A DNA stretch of 37,413 nt from Candidatus Poribacteria bacterium (GCA_009845545.1 VXZK01000082.1:1-37413), one strand, 5' to 3'. Counted from the stretch's first letter, positions 16,111 to 24,256 are shown. Notes: a model not told the origin generated them from the sequence alone. Made by a program: numbers and translations.

Positions 16111-17231
16111 CAGTCTCCCCTCTCTCGTTCTTGAAGTTCTTGCTGAATCTTTGGAAAAACCTTCAGCAGTTGCCACACATCAATTCCTAATCTTTTGACT
16201 GCTTCCTGGGTATCTTCTGAATCCTTATAGTGGTGAACCTGGCCCAGAGCAATTTGAACATTAGAGGTAGCTTGGTTGAGAAGTTGAGCAATTTTCGATT
16301 TGTTCATCCCCGCCAGTTGACAAGCATGTTCAAAGGATGGGTTTTCTTCTTGCTCAAGATACTCGACAATTGGAGGATTTTCAAGAAGTTCACCGAAATC
16401 ATCAACACGCCGTGAATCAGTAAAAATTGGATCCTTATTTTTCTCCTTACTACCAAACAACCATCGCGCAAAATTTGCAAGAGCCTCTAAATGAGTTTTA
16501 GGGACCGGGCGTTGGGCAGCGTTCTCATCCGCAAAGATATCAATGTCAAGATAATTTTGCACTCCTTGCGTCCGAAGAGATAGGTACATGACACTAAAAC
16601 GGCCTCTTACATCTTCAGGTGAAAAATCCTCTAGACCATCTTCCATTTGTAATAGCAGCCTATAAGAAATATAATTGTGACGGACTGTCGGGATTTTACT
16701 ACCAATTTTACGCATTACCTCTTGGTACGTCATTCTTTTTTTGTCTATTAATTGAGTGATGTACTGTGCCTTTTCCTCGGGATTCCATTGTTTAATCCCC
16801 GTGACGTGACGGAATCCTAAAAATGCCTCAATTTCTTGGCGGGAATCAACCAATATGTACGGTATTTGATCAAAAAGAGTGTCGGGGACTTTCACACCTG
16901 CAACAAGAGACTTCCATTTAGACGGTACATCTTTATTATTTACAGCCGCGTAAAGATACTTCAATGCTGCAAGCCGACGGTTTCCCTCCACGACAACAAA
17001 TCGAGATTTCCCATCCAACTCCTCTCGCGTGACCAACAATGCCTCATGTGTCCAAAAGCCACTCTCCAAGTAGGATACAGCAAGTTCATCAAGAACCCAA
17101 TCACGCATCAAATCCAAAATTTCTTCTTGGGAAAGCCCCGCATTGACATGATGGCGGCCCAATCTTGGGTTCTTTGGATCAAGATAAAGTTCATCAAGTT
17201 TTGCATAATCAAGTTTTGGACTTATTGCCAT
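16110..17231 (-). CDS. ParB/Srx-fold protein, first gene of the MORC/Z1 operon
   Basis: A 373-residue protein with a ParB-like N-terminal domain: LDELYLDPKNPR at residues 12-23 and VVVEGNRRLAALKYL at 79-93, where GNRR corresponds to the GERR nucleotide-binding/catalytic box of ParB and sulfiredoxin-fold proteins. A middle segment MTYQEVMRKIGSKIPTVRHNY (about 167-187) is a helix-turn-helix-like region. The rest is helical and not recognised. Such proteins occur in defence islands where they may be CTP/ATP-dependent DNA clamps or nucleases; no chromosome-partition ParA is nearby, so a partition role is unlikely. AAGGTG lies four bases before the ATG at 17231. It is probably the promoter-proximal gene of the six-gene operon. 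Confidence 0.75.
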   Translation of the reverse strand: MAISPKLDYAKLDELYLDPKNPRLGRHHVNAGLSQEEILDLMRDWVLDELAVSYLESGFWTHEALLVTREELDGKSRFVVVEGNRRLAALKYLYAAVNNKDVPSKWKSLVAGVKVPDTLFDQIPYILVDSRQEIEAFLGFRHVTGIKQWNPEEKAQYITQLIDKKRMTYQEVMRKIGSKIPTVRHNYISYRLLLQMEDGLEDFSPEDVRGRFSVMYLSLRTQGVQNYLDIDIFADENAAQRPVPKTHLEALANFARWLFGSKEKNKDPIFTDSRRVDDFGELLENPPIVEYLEQEENPSFEHACQLAGMNKSKIAQLLNQATSNVQIALGQVHHYKDSEDTQEAVKRLGIDVWQLLKVFPKIQQELQERERGD

Positions 17232-17554
17232 ATTTCACCTTGACTTTTCAAAATTCCTGTTCGGAGTTAATATTTGTTTTTGTGATCCCTAATGTCGCCA
17301 ATTCTATCACAAATTATAAATAATCAGGACTTACGCGATGCGCAATGAATTGCGCTACTACGAACCATATTGTTTTTGAGAAACACACGTCTTTCCAAGG
17401 TCCGTCTGTTTGTAGTCCAGCATTTTATCGCTTGTCTACGTGAGTTGTAAATAATAATACTATGTTTACATTAAATCGTCAAGTACTTTAGCGGTGTTCT
17501 GAATTCGGGGTGGCGTACTATGCTTTTGTATGCAAGTTTATTGGATCCGATTCC
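17232..17554. other. Intergenic region between restriction operon and upstream endonuclease gene
   Basis: About 320 bp without a gene. It holds the leader and presumably the promoter of the six-gene operon (a TATAAT-like hexamer can be read on the minus strand near 17315, but no convincing -35 box), the repeat-like segment CAGGACTTACGCG, and a perfect palindrome GCGCAAT-GA-ATTGCGC at 17340-17355. Similar ACTTACGCA/TGCGTAAGT motifs recur at about 1305-1315. Nothing else was identified. Confidence 0.5.
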
Positions 17555-18220
17555 CTAAAAGCCTTCACTGGTAACGAAGGCTGTATTTGGAATTTCACCA
17601 ATATCTATTATGACATCTTTTGGATTTAGTATATTGCTCTCCGTTTTTCCGGAATAGTCTTGAAGTAAACCACCACAAAGGTGCAGCGTTTCATTATCAA
17701 AACAAATAAAGTAGATTCCCTTTAAAACAAATCCTGTTTTACGGGTCCGGGACATTATTCCTGCGTTAATCTTGTTTGTTTCATATTTGCCAACCTCTCC
17801 TCTTAAGTCGTCGTACCATTTTTTGAAAGATATTTCTTCACCATATACCACTTCACCTATCGCGAGAATCATTCCATAGTAGCCATAATCGTTTATTGTG
17901 TTCGCTATTGCTTCTGCATCATTTGCAGTAACACTATAGGTTCCTGGATCAACTGAATCCACCTTAAAATCCCATGAAATTTCGCGAAATGCGTCAAACT
18001 CTGTGTTGCCATATTTCTTGCCGGGGGTGTCAATGATGTTATGAAAATGTTTTTGACACAAAAATTTGAAGTAAAACTCAATCCATTCCTCTTGCCTCCA
18101 ATATTCAAAACCAGTATCCCTCATCTCAAGGATAGATTCTCGGCCATCCCAGACTTTTGGCATACTTTGAGAGACAAGCCTCAATTTTTCTGCTGTGTCA
18201 ATTATCATTTTTTCTAACAT
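17555..18220 (-). CDS. Putative PD-(D/E)XK restriction endonuclease
   Basis: A 221-residue protein with no assigned family, but with a plausible endonuclease core: KKYGNTEFDAFREISWDFKV, where Asp76 is followed by Asp84-Phe-Lys86 (D-x7-DxK). Next come an Asn-Asp segment TANDAEAIANTINDYGYYGMILAIGEVVYG and a conserved-looking SFKKWYDDLRG helix, a layout seen in several small type II enzymes and their relatives. It lies 322 bp upstream of the cytosine-methylase operon on the same strand, so it may be a cognate or accessory cleavage enzyme. Its reading frame looks AT-rich, like the operon, by eye. The start has no strong Shine-Dalgarno; the Met five codons in is an alternative. Function is inferred. 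Confidence 0.6.
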   Translation of the reverse strand: MLEKMIIDTAEKLRLVSQSMPKVWDGRESILEMRDTGFEYWRQEEWIEFYFKFLCQKHFHNIIDTPGKKYGNTEFDAFREISWDFKVDSVDPGTYSVTANDAEAIANTINDYGYYGMILAIGEVVYGEEISFKKWYDDLRGEVGKYETNKINAGIMSRTRKTGFVLKGIYFICFDNETLHLCGGLLQDYSGKTESNILNPKDVIIDIGEIPNTAFVTSEGF

Positions 18221-18307
18221 ATTCTTAAAACCATCAATACAAAGTCGCTACCTAACGTGCTGATAAGTGTGATTGTCTTAGTATTGAAGAGTTATATCAA
18301 CTTACCT

Positions 18308-19273
18308 CTACGTTGCTGTTAAAATTTCAAGGAACGCTGTCATGTATCCGATCGCATACGCGCGGCCTCGGTGCCCCCAGCCTGTATCATCTACGATGTG
18401 AGGCACATGGTCGGTAATCATGAAGCCTGTAAAACCGACTTCTTTCAGCGTGCGCATTACATCAAACATATCGCAATTGCCGGTGTCAACAAAGGATTCA
18501 GCAAATTTTGGGACGTGCCCTTCCACATCACGGAAGTGGACATAGAAAATCTTGTCGCGCTCTCCGAAATAGCGGATCGCATCCGTAACACCCGGTCCCA
18601 TCTCCGACCAGGAACCGACGCAGAAATCGAGACCATGTATCGGACTGTCAGCGATCTCCATCCCACGTTTAAAACCCTCAAAATTGCGGAACAGACGCGG
18701 CACCCCTGCAAGGGATTCAACAGGCGGATCATCGGGGTGGAGTGCAAGTTTAACGCCTGCTTCTTCTGCGACGGGCAGAATTGCGTTCATGTAATACGCG
18801 TAGTTTTCCCACATTTCGGCTTCAGTGAAAACGCGTCCGTGCGATAGCGGTGCGTCTTTAACTTCTTCCATATCAAAACTCGTAACTTCGGCACCACCTC
18901 TACCGGGTGTGGTTCGAGAAGTTCGCCAGACCCCACTCGGCATCCAGTGGTATCCGAAAATCTCAACGCCAGCTTTGCCGATATTGCGAATCGTCGTCGC
19001 CATATTCTCAATCTGTTCATCACGACCAGGTAGACCGAGCATGGCTTTGTCGTAAAACGGGACAGGCACGTTCTCAAGTGCTGCTAACCGGAGCCCAACC
19101 GATTCTACCTCTTTCCGAAGTTGCAAGATGTCCTCAAATTCCCATCGCGCTGTGCCGGGGAGTTGTGCCGTGTTGAGCAAGACATCTTCAACACCGAGTT
19201 GTTTGATAAACTTCAACCGTTCTTCACTGAGCTCACTGAATTGACCTAAACCGAGACGCATCTTGCGAGTCAT
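18308..19273 (-). CDS. uxuA: Mannonate dehydratase
   Basis: A 321-residue enzyme that dehydrates D-mannonate to 2-keto-3-deoxygluconate in hexuronate catabolism. Landmarks of the UxuA TIM barrel are present: GYHWMPSGVWRTSRTTPGRGGAEVTSFD in two parts (the WRTS and GRGGA loops), VKLALHPDDPP, LDFCVGSWSEMGPGV with the metal-site Cys/His region, IFYVHFRDVEGHVPKF (His-Phe-Arg-Asp) and GFMITDHVPH. It is of the shorter type compared with E. coli UxuA (about 390 aa). AGGAGAAAATC precedes the ATG, and this ribosome-binding region abuts a copy of the CTATAGACATAGCAC repeat. No other hexuronate gene is adjacent; the isomerases at 1318-5950 could be functionally related. Confidence 0.9.
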   Translation of the reverse strand: MTRKMRLGLGQFSELSEERLKFIKQLGVEDVLLNTAQLPGTARWEFEDILQLRKEVESVGLRLAALENVPVPFYDKAMLGLPGRDEQIENMATTIRNIGKAGVEIFGYHWMPSGVWRTSRTTPGRGGAEVTSFDMEEVKDAPLSHGRVFTEAEMWENYAYYMNAILPVAEEAGVKLALHPDDPPVESLAGVPRLFRNFEGFKRGMEIADSPIHGLDFCVGSWSEMGPGVTDAIRYFGERDKIFYVHFRDVEGHVPKFAESFVDTGNCDMFDVMRTLKEVGFTGFMITDHVPHIVDDTGWGHRGRAYAIGYMTAFLEILTAT

Positions 19274-19282
19274 GATTTTCTC

Positions 19283-19297
19283 CTATAGACATAGCAC
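19283..19297. repeat. Inverted copy of the 6061-6075 repeat, in the uxuA leader
   Basis: CTATAGACATAGCAC is the exact reverse complement of GTGCTATGTCTATAG at 6061-6075. On the minus strand it runs directly into the Shine-Dalgarno of uxuA, so the repeat has become part of that gene's leader. Confidence 0.6.
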
Positions 19298-19376
19298 TTT
19301 TTTAAATATTGGGCTTCTTCACCGATTTTTTCCGTTGTCAAAATCGGGGTTCCGATGAAAATAGCAAGCAACCGTA

Positions 19377-19398
19377 GCCCGTAATGTAATGGAGGGCG
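19377..19398. repeat. 22-bp dispersed repeat, exact inverted copy at 28899-28920
   Basis: A 22-base segment beginning GCCCGTAATG and ending GGAGGGCG occurs here and, as its perfect reverse complement, at 28899-28920, both in intergenic DNA. Its ends GCCC and GGGC pair imperfectly. The surrounding 19298-19455 carries no gene. Confidence 0.7.
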
Positions 19399-19455
19399 GA
19401 TCTACGGAGTGGAACGTCAACCTATCAAACCCACCTGACCGAACCGCAAGGAAAA

Positions 19456-19908
19456 TTAAAAGAATTGCTTGTCGCTATCTAATAGAATGGTGACAGGACC
19501 GTCGTTAATGAGTTGCACATCCATCATCGCCTGAAAGGTACCACCTTGTGTTGGGATACTCTGCTGTTTTAGGAGGGTGATGAACTGTTCATAAAGCGTG
19601 TTCGCGACTTCGGGACGGGCAGCGTTAATAAAACTCGGTCGTCGTCCTTTACGGCAATCACCGTAGAGCGTGAATTGCGAGACGACAAGCGCAGCACCAC
19701 CTGTTTCGAGAAGTGAACGATTCATTTTACCGTCTTCATCCTCGAAGATACGCAGGTTAGCGACTTTATTGGCGATATATGCCAATTCCGTTGCGGTATC
19801 GTCATGCGCAACGCCGAGGAAGACGAGCACGCCTGCCCCAATTTCGGAAACGCGTTTACCGTCTACTGTAACACTGGCAGATTTAACGCGCTGAACAACT
19901 GCTCGCAT
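19456..19908 (-). CDS. dtd: D-aminoacyl-tRNA deacylase
   Basis: A 150-residue DTD enzyme of normal length that hydrolyses D-amino acids mischarged on tRNA. It begins with the family's [17 protein letters not shown] and carries the two signature active-site motifs, [17 protein letters not shown] (about residues 77-93) and [11 protein letters not shown] (about 135-145, the Gly-Pro-Val-Thr motif). No strong ribosome-binding site is seen before the ATG at 19908, which lies only 39 bases after the stop of the upstream outer-membrane-like gene. It is a housekeeping translation-quality gene; nothing is unusual in its sequence. Confidence 0.96.
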   Translation of the reverse strand: MRAVVQRVKSASVTVDGKRVSEIGAGVLVFLGVAHDDTATELAYIANKVANLRIFEDEDGKMNRSLLETGGAALVVSQFTLYGDCRKGRRPSFINAARPEVANTLYEQFITLLKQQSIPTQGGTFQAMMDVQLINDGPVTILLDSDKQFF

Positions 19909-19947
19909 ATTTTTAATTTTCCTTGATAATTCTTTTAATTTTCATCG

Positions 19948-20964
19948 CTAAAACAGCAGATTCCCCTCATCAATCGCTTGTGCCTTCTCGCCGCCGAAAG
20001 TCAAGTTAAACTGGAATCCGGGTTGACTGTTAAATCCGAGTTGGAATGCCAATGTATTCGAGACTTCATAACGGAGAGCCAGCCCAATGAAGTTCGTTAC
20101 GTTTATACCTGCATACGGAAGTTCACGCGAGAAATCCGCCAGCAACCACATGTTATCCGCGATAGCAACTTCACCACCCACCTGCCAATTGAGGGCAAAA
20201 AAGTCTGTCGTTTTAAGTAACTTTGATGTTAAAAACACCCCAACACCGGCGTGGAGTTTAAAAAGGCTCCCGAACCTTTGCGTACCGACCATATAGGTAT
20301 TGATTCCGAAAAACGGAAAACCATCAGCGGGGCTATAATCGAGGAATTCGTTATCCGTATTAAGCCGATCATCGGCGGTGTAACCGAACTGCGTGTCACC
20401 ACCGATAGAGATGCTCGGAAAGCCATCATTCCGATCAGGTTTAATGTTATACTTGAGTCCGATAACGCCGTCAAATAGCGGTTGGTCATAGACGCGGCGA
20501 TCGGTGGTTGGATCAACGTCGGTCTCTTCAGCAACATTATAGAAATCGTGAACGGTTTTTCGGACACCCCCGGTTGAAAACGTGCCGCCCAGCACCAAAT
20601 CAAGTTCGTCGGTTAAGCCGTAATTGAATCTGACCGGTATGAGGAAGGTCTCTATTTGCAATGATACGCGATGCAGTTCCTCAAATCCGCCAATATTCAC
20701 TTTTTGGCGTTGATCCGGTAGCAGATCGACTTTTGAGTATTGAAGGAGCCCAAACGAGGTGCTGGAACCCCCTTTGCCGACCGGTTCTGCCGTCTGAATA
20801 GTGCTGAGATGTGGAACGGCTGGTAACTGTGCTGAGAGCGGCGATGCCATGCCAACGAGAAGGAGTCCACAGATCATATATATGAAGGCTGGTGTATTAT
20901 GGTGTCTCTTTTTTTCGGCGTAACCTGTCCGCCGAAAATTCGCGCCAGAAAAATTAGGGTGCAT
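19948..20964 (-). CDS. Exported outer-membrane beta-barrel-like protein
   Basis: A 338-residue protein with an N-terminal signal sequence (hydrophobic FIYMICGLLLVGMASPLSA, predicted cleavage near SAQ). The rest is a run of alternating polar/aromatic strands: RFNYGLTDELDLVLGGTF, VIGLKYNIKP, SISIGGDTQFGYTADD, FKLHAGVGVFLTSKL, NWQVGGEVAIADNMWLLADFS and LALRYEVSNTLAFQLGFN, ending in FQFNLTFGGE. This is the pattern of small outer-membrane barrels and matches no named family that I recognise. AAAGGAT precedes the ATG. It lies downstream of the lipoprotein and exported-protein genes (21020-22789) on the same strand, and the three may form an envelope operon. Function unknown. Confidence 0.65.
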   Translation of the reverse strand: MHPNFSGANFRRTGYAEKKRHHNTPAFIYMICGLLLVGMASPLSAQLPAVPHLSTIQTAEPVGKGGSSTSFGLLQYSKVDLLPDQRQKVNIGGFEELHRVSLQIETFLIPVRFNYGLTDELDLVLGGTFSTGGVRKTVHDFYNVAEETDVDPTTDRRVYDQPLFDGVIGLKYNIKPDRNDGFPSISIGGDTQFGYTADDRLNTDNEFLDYSPADGFPFFGINTYMVGTQRFGSLFKLHAGVGVFLTSKLLKTTDFFALNWQVGGEVAIADNMWLLADFSRELPYAGINVTNFIGLALRYEVSNTLAFQLGFNSQPGFQFNLTFGGEKAQAIDEGNLLF

Positions 20965-21019
20965 GGATTTATCCTTTGAAGTTGTGGTGTTATTTCAGTC
21001 TTTTACTAAAGTTTGGCAA

Positions 21020-22135
21020 CTATTGCGATTGCGCTAATTGCTTTGTGCTTTCGTCTCGCTGCCCGTCGGGTCCAGGTGTATTGTCAAATGCAGTTATCCA
21101 GTACCGCCTGAATTTCAGGTCTTGTCCAACAAGGATCGGGTCTTCACCGGGGATCGTCCACGTGCGATCCTTTTTTCCCGGTGCGGGACGCGGGAGATAA
21201 TTTCCGGATGCATCTTCGGTATAGAGTTGGTAACCGGCAAGATCGGGTTCGAGATTCGGTGTCCATGAAATGACTGCATCGTATTTTGTGTTAAATAGGG
21301 AGCGGGGTAAGTAACGGACACGAACGTTCTTCGGTGGTGCAGGCGGGACATTGGGTGTCGCTGCATTGATTGTGGCGAACGCCTCCGCGCCAAATATATC
21401 TACAGCAGCGATGCGATAGACTTTCCGAGTCCCGTCTACTTCAAAATCGTGGTCGAAATAGAAGAACTGGTCTCGTTTCGGTTCGGCAATCACTGTAAAC
21501 TGTAGCGATTTCCCGTCTTCATTATCAAGCGCAGCATAGATGCGGAAGACAGAAAAATCATCAGAGGGTTCATAGCCTTCCCAAAAGAGCTTAATGGTGA
21601 GGTCGGTCGGATCGCCGACGGTTACAACAGGTACCGGCGGTGGGACACTCGGTGTGGCTAACGCTGTTTTCCAAATACGACGCGGCTCATCACTCTCAAG
21701 TGGCGGATGCGTCGGATCCGGTGTTTCCACGCCGTTGACATCAACATAGGTAATGCGATATTCATAAGCAAGGAGTTGTCCAGAGGTATCAAGCCGGTCG
21801 TTTTCGAGATTTTGGGTATCAATAAATTCGTTTGCCGGGGTGTCAACGGAGCCGATTAGTTCAAACGCCGTATCTGTTCCACCTGTAGAGCGTCTATAAA
21901 TCCGGTAAGCCTGGATACCCTCCTGTCCGATATCGTTCCACGTGACCCGCACCTGTTTATCACCCGCATAGAGCGTGAGTCCATCCGGGGCACCGGAGGT
22001 ACGCAGGTTTTCTGGGTCAAGCGGATTCGCAAAATCCTCGCTATTTGTGCAGGCATATAGGAAAAATAAAGCAAGGCATATAAGAAAACTTAGTATACCA
22101 ACCTTACGGTTGAATAAAGTGTGGAATAGACACAT
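21020..22135 (-). CDS. Fibronectin type III-repeat lipoprotein
   Basis: A 371-residue exported lipoprotein. The N-terminus has a hydrophobic segment followed by the lipobox LYAC, so it should be cleaved and lipidated at that Cys. The mature part is built of about three fibronectin-III-like domains, each with a tryptophan and a tyrosine-rich strand pair: VRVTWNDIG...AYRIYRR, IKLFWEGYEP...VFRIYAA, and AVISWTPNLEPDLAGYQLYTED. Linkers are proline-rich (SVPPPVPVV, NVPPAPPKNV). Start 22135 is preferred over 22159 because AAGGAG lies seven bases upstream. Such proteins usually bind carbohydrate or other proteins at the cell surface; a specific ligand cannot be inferred. It lies between two other envelope genes on the same strand. 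Confidence 0.75.
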   Translation of the reverse strand: MCLFHTLFNRKVGILSFLICLALFFLYACTNSEDFANPLDPENLRTSGAPDGLTLYAGDKQVRVTWNDIGQEGIQAYRIYRRSTGGTDTAFELIGSVDTPANEFIDTQNLENDRLDTSGQLLAYEYRITYVDVNGVETPDPTHPPLESDEPRRIWKTALATPSVPPPVPVVTVGDPTDLTIKLFWEGYEPSDDFSVFRIYAALDNEDGKSLQFTVIAEPKRDQFFYFDHDFEVDGTRKVYRIAAVDIFGAEAFATINAATPNVPPAPPKNVRVRYLPRSLFNTKYDAVISWTPNLEPDLAGYQLYTEDASGNYLPRPAPGKKDRTWTIPGEDPILVGQDLKFRRYWITAFDNTPGPDGQRDESTKQLAQSQ

Positions 22136-22234
22136 AATATTGCTCCTTAAAAATAACACAATTACAACCCTGTGTTCTTCAAACCAACCGAAAACGCTAT
22201 TTTGACGTAGGGAAAATCAGACGGAAATTAATCG

Positions 22235-22789
22235 TTAAAAATAGTGTAGAAGCCTCAGACTTGCCCGTTGGTTTTGGAAATCGTAGTGTGGCAGTAATTG
22301 GAATGCGGAACGCTGAGATGACAGACCTGTGTTTCCAAATCCGTAATTTGTAAAATCAATTCTCTGAGCGCGTAGATTTGTTCTCAGAGTTTGCGAGCGG
22401 TACCCAGAAAAGGCATCCTCTTCCGCAAGTTCAGACGATTCCGAAGGTGTGTCAAGTTGGTTATAGATTGAGAAAAGCACGGCGAGTCCTACACACCCGA
22501 GACCGACACCCGACATGATCTTACCGGCATTCCGCCTGACGAGGAAAGCGTCTTTGTGTGTTTGGATATCTGCTTGGATTGCGGCGTTAAGATAGGCATC
22601 GTAACGCTCTTGGGCGGAGGATTTGAGAAACGTGGCACCGAGTTGGAGACTCATACCAGAGGCGAAGAGTCCAATCGAGAGCACGCGAGCCCGGCGCGCC
22701 GCATCCGCATGCTGACTCGTTAAAACGAAAATGAGAAGGCAACTGCCTATAAATGCGATGGACTTTTGAATTCGACTATAACACTTCAT
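22235..22789 (-). CDS. Small exported protein of unknown function
   Basis: A 184-residue protein with a clear signal peptide (KSIAFIGSCLLIFVLTSQHADA, likely cleavage after ADA) and one further hydrophobic segment (IMSGVGLGCVGLAVLFSIY, about residues 90-108) that may anchor it. The AQERYDAYLNAAIQADIQ segment resembles helices in surface proteins paired with a glycine-rich membrane segment, but I do not recognise the family. GAAAGGAATACG precedes the ATG. It is the first gene of a probable three-gene envelope transcription unit continuing at 22135 and 20964. Confidence 0.6.
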   Translation of the reverse strand: MKCYSRIQKSIAFIGSCLLIFVLTSQHADAARRARVLSIGLFASGMSLQLGATFLKSSAQERYDAYLNAAIQADIQTHKDAFLVRRNAGKIMSGVGLGCVGLAVLFSIYNQLDTPSESSELAEEDAFSGYRSQTLRTNLRAQRIDFTNYGFGNTGLSSQRSAFQLLPHYDFQNQRASLRLLHYF

Positions 22790-23021
22790 GTTGCGTATTC
22801 CTTTCGCAGTGCAAGAAATATCTATTTCTATAAAGTTTACTCTATTTTTTCGCGAAAGTCAATGCTTTTTGAAGTCGAGCAGTGCAATAGTTTTTAGGTG
22901 TGAAGTAACAGGTACCAGTGAGTGTCGCTCTTATAGTGGATAAAAAAATAAACACATAAGCAATTTTTTCGTCTAAATGCCCTAAATACATTAGGTATGC
23001 GATGGTTTGGATTGATTTGAC
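22790..23021. other. Divergent intergenic region
   Basis: About 230 AT-rich bases between the minus-strand exported gene and the plus-strand promoter at 23022. The only feature noted is a weak inverted pair CCCTAA/TTAGG near 22979-22995. No gene or strong minus-strand promoter was identified. Confidence 0.4.
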
Positions 23022-23050
23022 TTGACATTTAGCAAAATCAACAGTAAAAT
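23022..23050 (+). promoter_or_regulatory. Sigma-70 promoter of the first RG-tail paralogue
   Basis: A consensus TTGACA (23022-23027), an exact 17-bp spacer and TAAAAT (23045-23050). The sequence from here to the start codon is conserved in front of the second paralogue (24128-24256). Confidence 0.75.
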
Positions 23051-23155
23051 TAAAGAGAGTCTTTTCGCAATAGAACTTGTCTTACTGTAAGTCTCTAAAG
23101 TGATGTCTATGCCAGGCTCCAAAGAAATGTGCGTGGAAAATCGGAGGGAACGGAA

Positions 23156-24016
23156 ATGAAAATTGTTAATGATCGCCGAAGCGTCATTACAAAATTCGGA
23201 ATTGGTTGTGTCGTATGCTTACTTCTCGGTTTCGGGATACTGCTCTATGCGCAAGATAAAACAAAATTGGAGTTCATTGGCACAAAGCCGGTGATAGACG
23301 CTGTTAAAATAAAACAAAAACAAGAAACAAATACCGCTAAGATGCAGGCAATGGCTAAAGCAGAGGCGCAATCCGAACCGCAACGTAATAGAGCTCGGGG
23401 TCGGCAAAACCGAGGTGGTGGCGTTGACTTCGGAGAGAATGCCGCGTTTTACAGAACCATCGTTGACCACAATCTTTTCCGCCCCTTGGGGTGGACACCG
23501 CCAAACAACGAACCCGCATATAGTCTGATTGGCACGGCTGTCAACCCAAATGGCGCGATTTCACAAGCAACGCTGTTGGAGAAAAGATCGAATCGTTACC
23601 ACTTTGTGACAGTCGGCACAAAGCTCGGTGATATGACAGTGAAGGACATCCAAGCCAGACATGTGATCTTAGACAAAGCCGGAGAAGCTGGAGAAACAGT
23701 AACACTCAAAACCGGGGAACTACAACTCCTCACGGTTAAGCGCGAACGCGGCGGTGACAGAGGTGGCGAACGTGGTGAAAGCGGCTCCGAAAGAGCAGGC
23801 AATAACAACGCCGGACGCAACCGAACCAATCAAGCTGCCGCTGCAAAGCGCAGGCAAATGGCGCAGAAAAATTGGTCAACTGCTCAACGAGAGCAGTGGA
23901 ACCGGGAGGTAATGGAGAAGATGCGGAACACTTCATCAAACGAGGAGCGGGAAAAACTTATGCGGTATTACAAAAAAGAGGGTGGGGGTGACAGCGGTGG
24001 AGATCGCGATAAATGA
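23156..24016 (+). CDS. Membrane-anchored protein with GspC-like domain and RG-rich tail (paralogue 1)
   Basis: A 286-residue protein. After a short basic N-terminus comes one membrane segment (FGIGCVVCLLLGFGILLYA, about residues 14-32), then a linker and a basic RG patch (RARGRQNRGGG). A folded region at about 95-190 starts DHNLFRPLGW and continues YSLIGTAV..., SQATLLEKRSNRYHFVTVG, MTVKDIQ, HVILDKAGE and TLKTGELQLL. That strand order resembles the periplasmic homology region of type II secretion GspC/PulC; the likeness is my inference. The tail is RGG-rich (RERGGDRGGERG) with a charged helix. ATG at 23156 is chosen because GGAGGG lies seven bases upstream. It has its own promoter and terminator, and the neighbouring gene at 24257 is a clear duplicate. 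Confidence 0.7.
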   Translation: MKIVNDRRSVITKFGIGCVVCLLLGFGILLYAQDKTKLEFIGTKPVIDAVKIKQKQETNTAKMQAMAKAEAQSEPQRNRARGRQNRGGGVDFGENAAFYRTIVDHNLFRPLGWTPPNNEPAYSLIGTAVNPNGAISQATLLEKRSNRYHFVTVGTKLGDMTVKDIQARHVILDKAGEAGETVTLKTGELQLLTVKRERGGDRGGERGESGSERAGNNNAGRNRTNQAAAAKRRQMAQKNWSTAQREQWNREVMEKMRNTSSNEEREKLMRYYKKEGGGDSGGDRDK

Positions 24017-24054
24017 CGTTGCGATTCCTTCAAGATACAGACCTGATTTCTTTC

Positions 24055-24084
24055 AAGGCGTGGCTGGTCATCGCGCCTTTTTTG
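24055..24084 (+). terminator. Rho-independent terminator of paralogue 1
   Basis: AAGGCG (24055-24060) pairs with CGCCTT (24074-24079) and is followed directly by a run of T. The equivalent hairpin after paralogue 2 is at 25132. Confidence 0.75.
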
Positions 24085-24127
24085 TTATTATAAATTCAGA
24101 TAGTCCGATACTTTGAATCCATTTGAC

Positions 24128-24156
24128 TTGATCTTGAGCAAAATCTACGGTAAAAT
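24128..24156 (+). promoter_or_regulatory. Promoter of the second RG-tail paralogue
   Basis: TTGATC (24128-24133), 17 bp, TAAAAT (24151-24156). It is the duplicated counterpart of the 23022 promoter, with a weaker -35 box, so the second copy may be expressed less. Confidence 0.65.
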
Positions 24157-24256
24157 TAAAAAGAACCTTTTCGCAATAGAACCTGTCTTAAGTCTTGAAA
24201 GTGATGTCCATACTAAGTTCAAAAAAAATATGCGTGGAAAATCGGAGGAAAAATAG

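Noticed and set aside
8871..17231. DISARM, BREX or Dnd system
   Set aside because: No PglZ, no DUF1998/helicase pair and no DndC/D/E-like proteins; the Z1 plus GHKL plus DUF4420 set fits the MORC-type restriction neighbourhood better.
16110..17231. Chromosome or plasmid partition ParB
   Set aside because: No ParA, no parS-like inverted repeats nearby, and the gene sits in a methylase operon.
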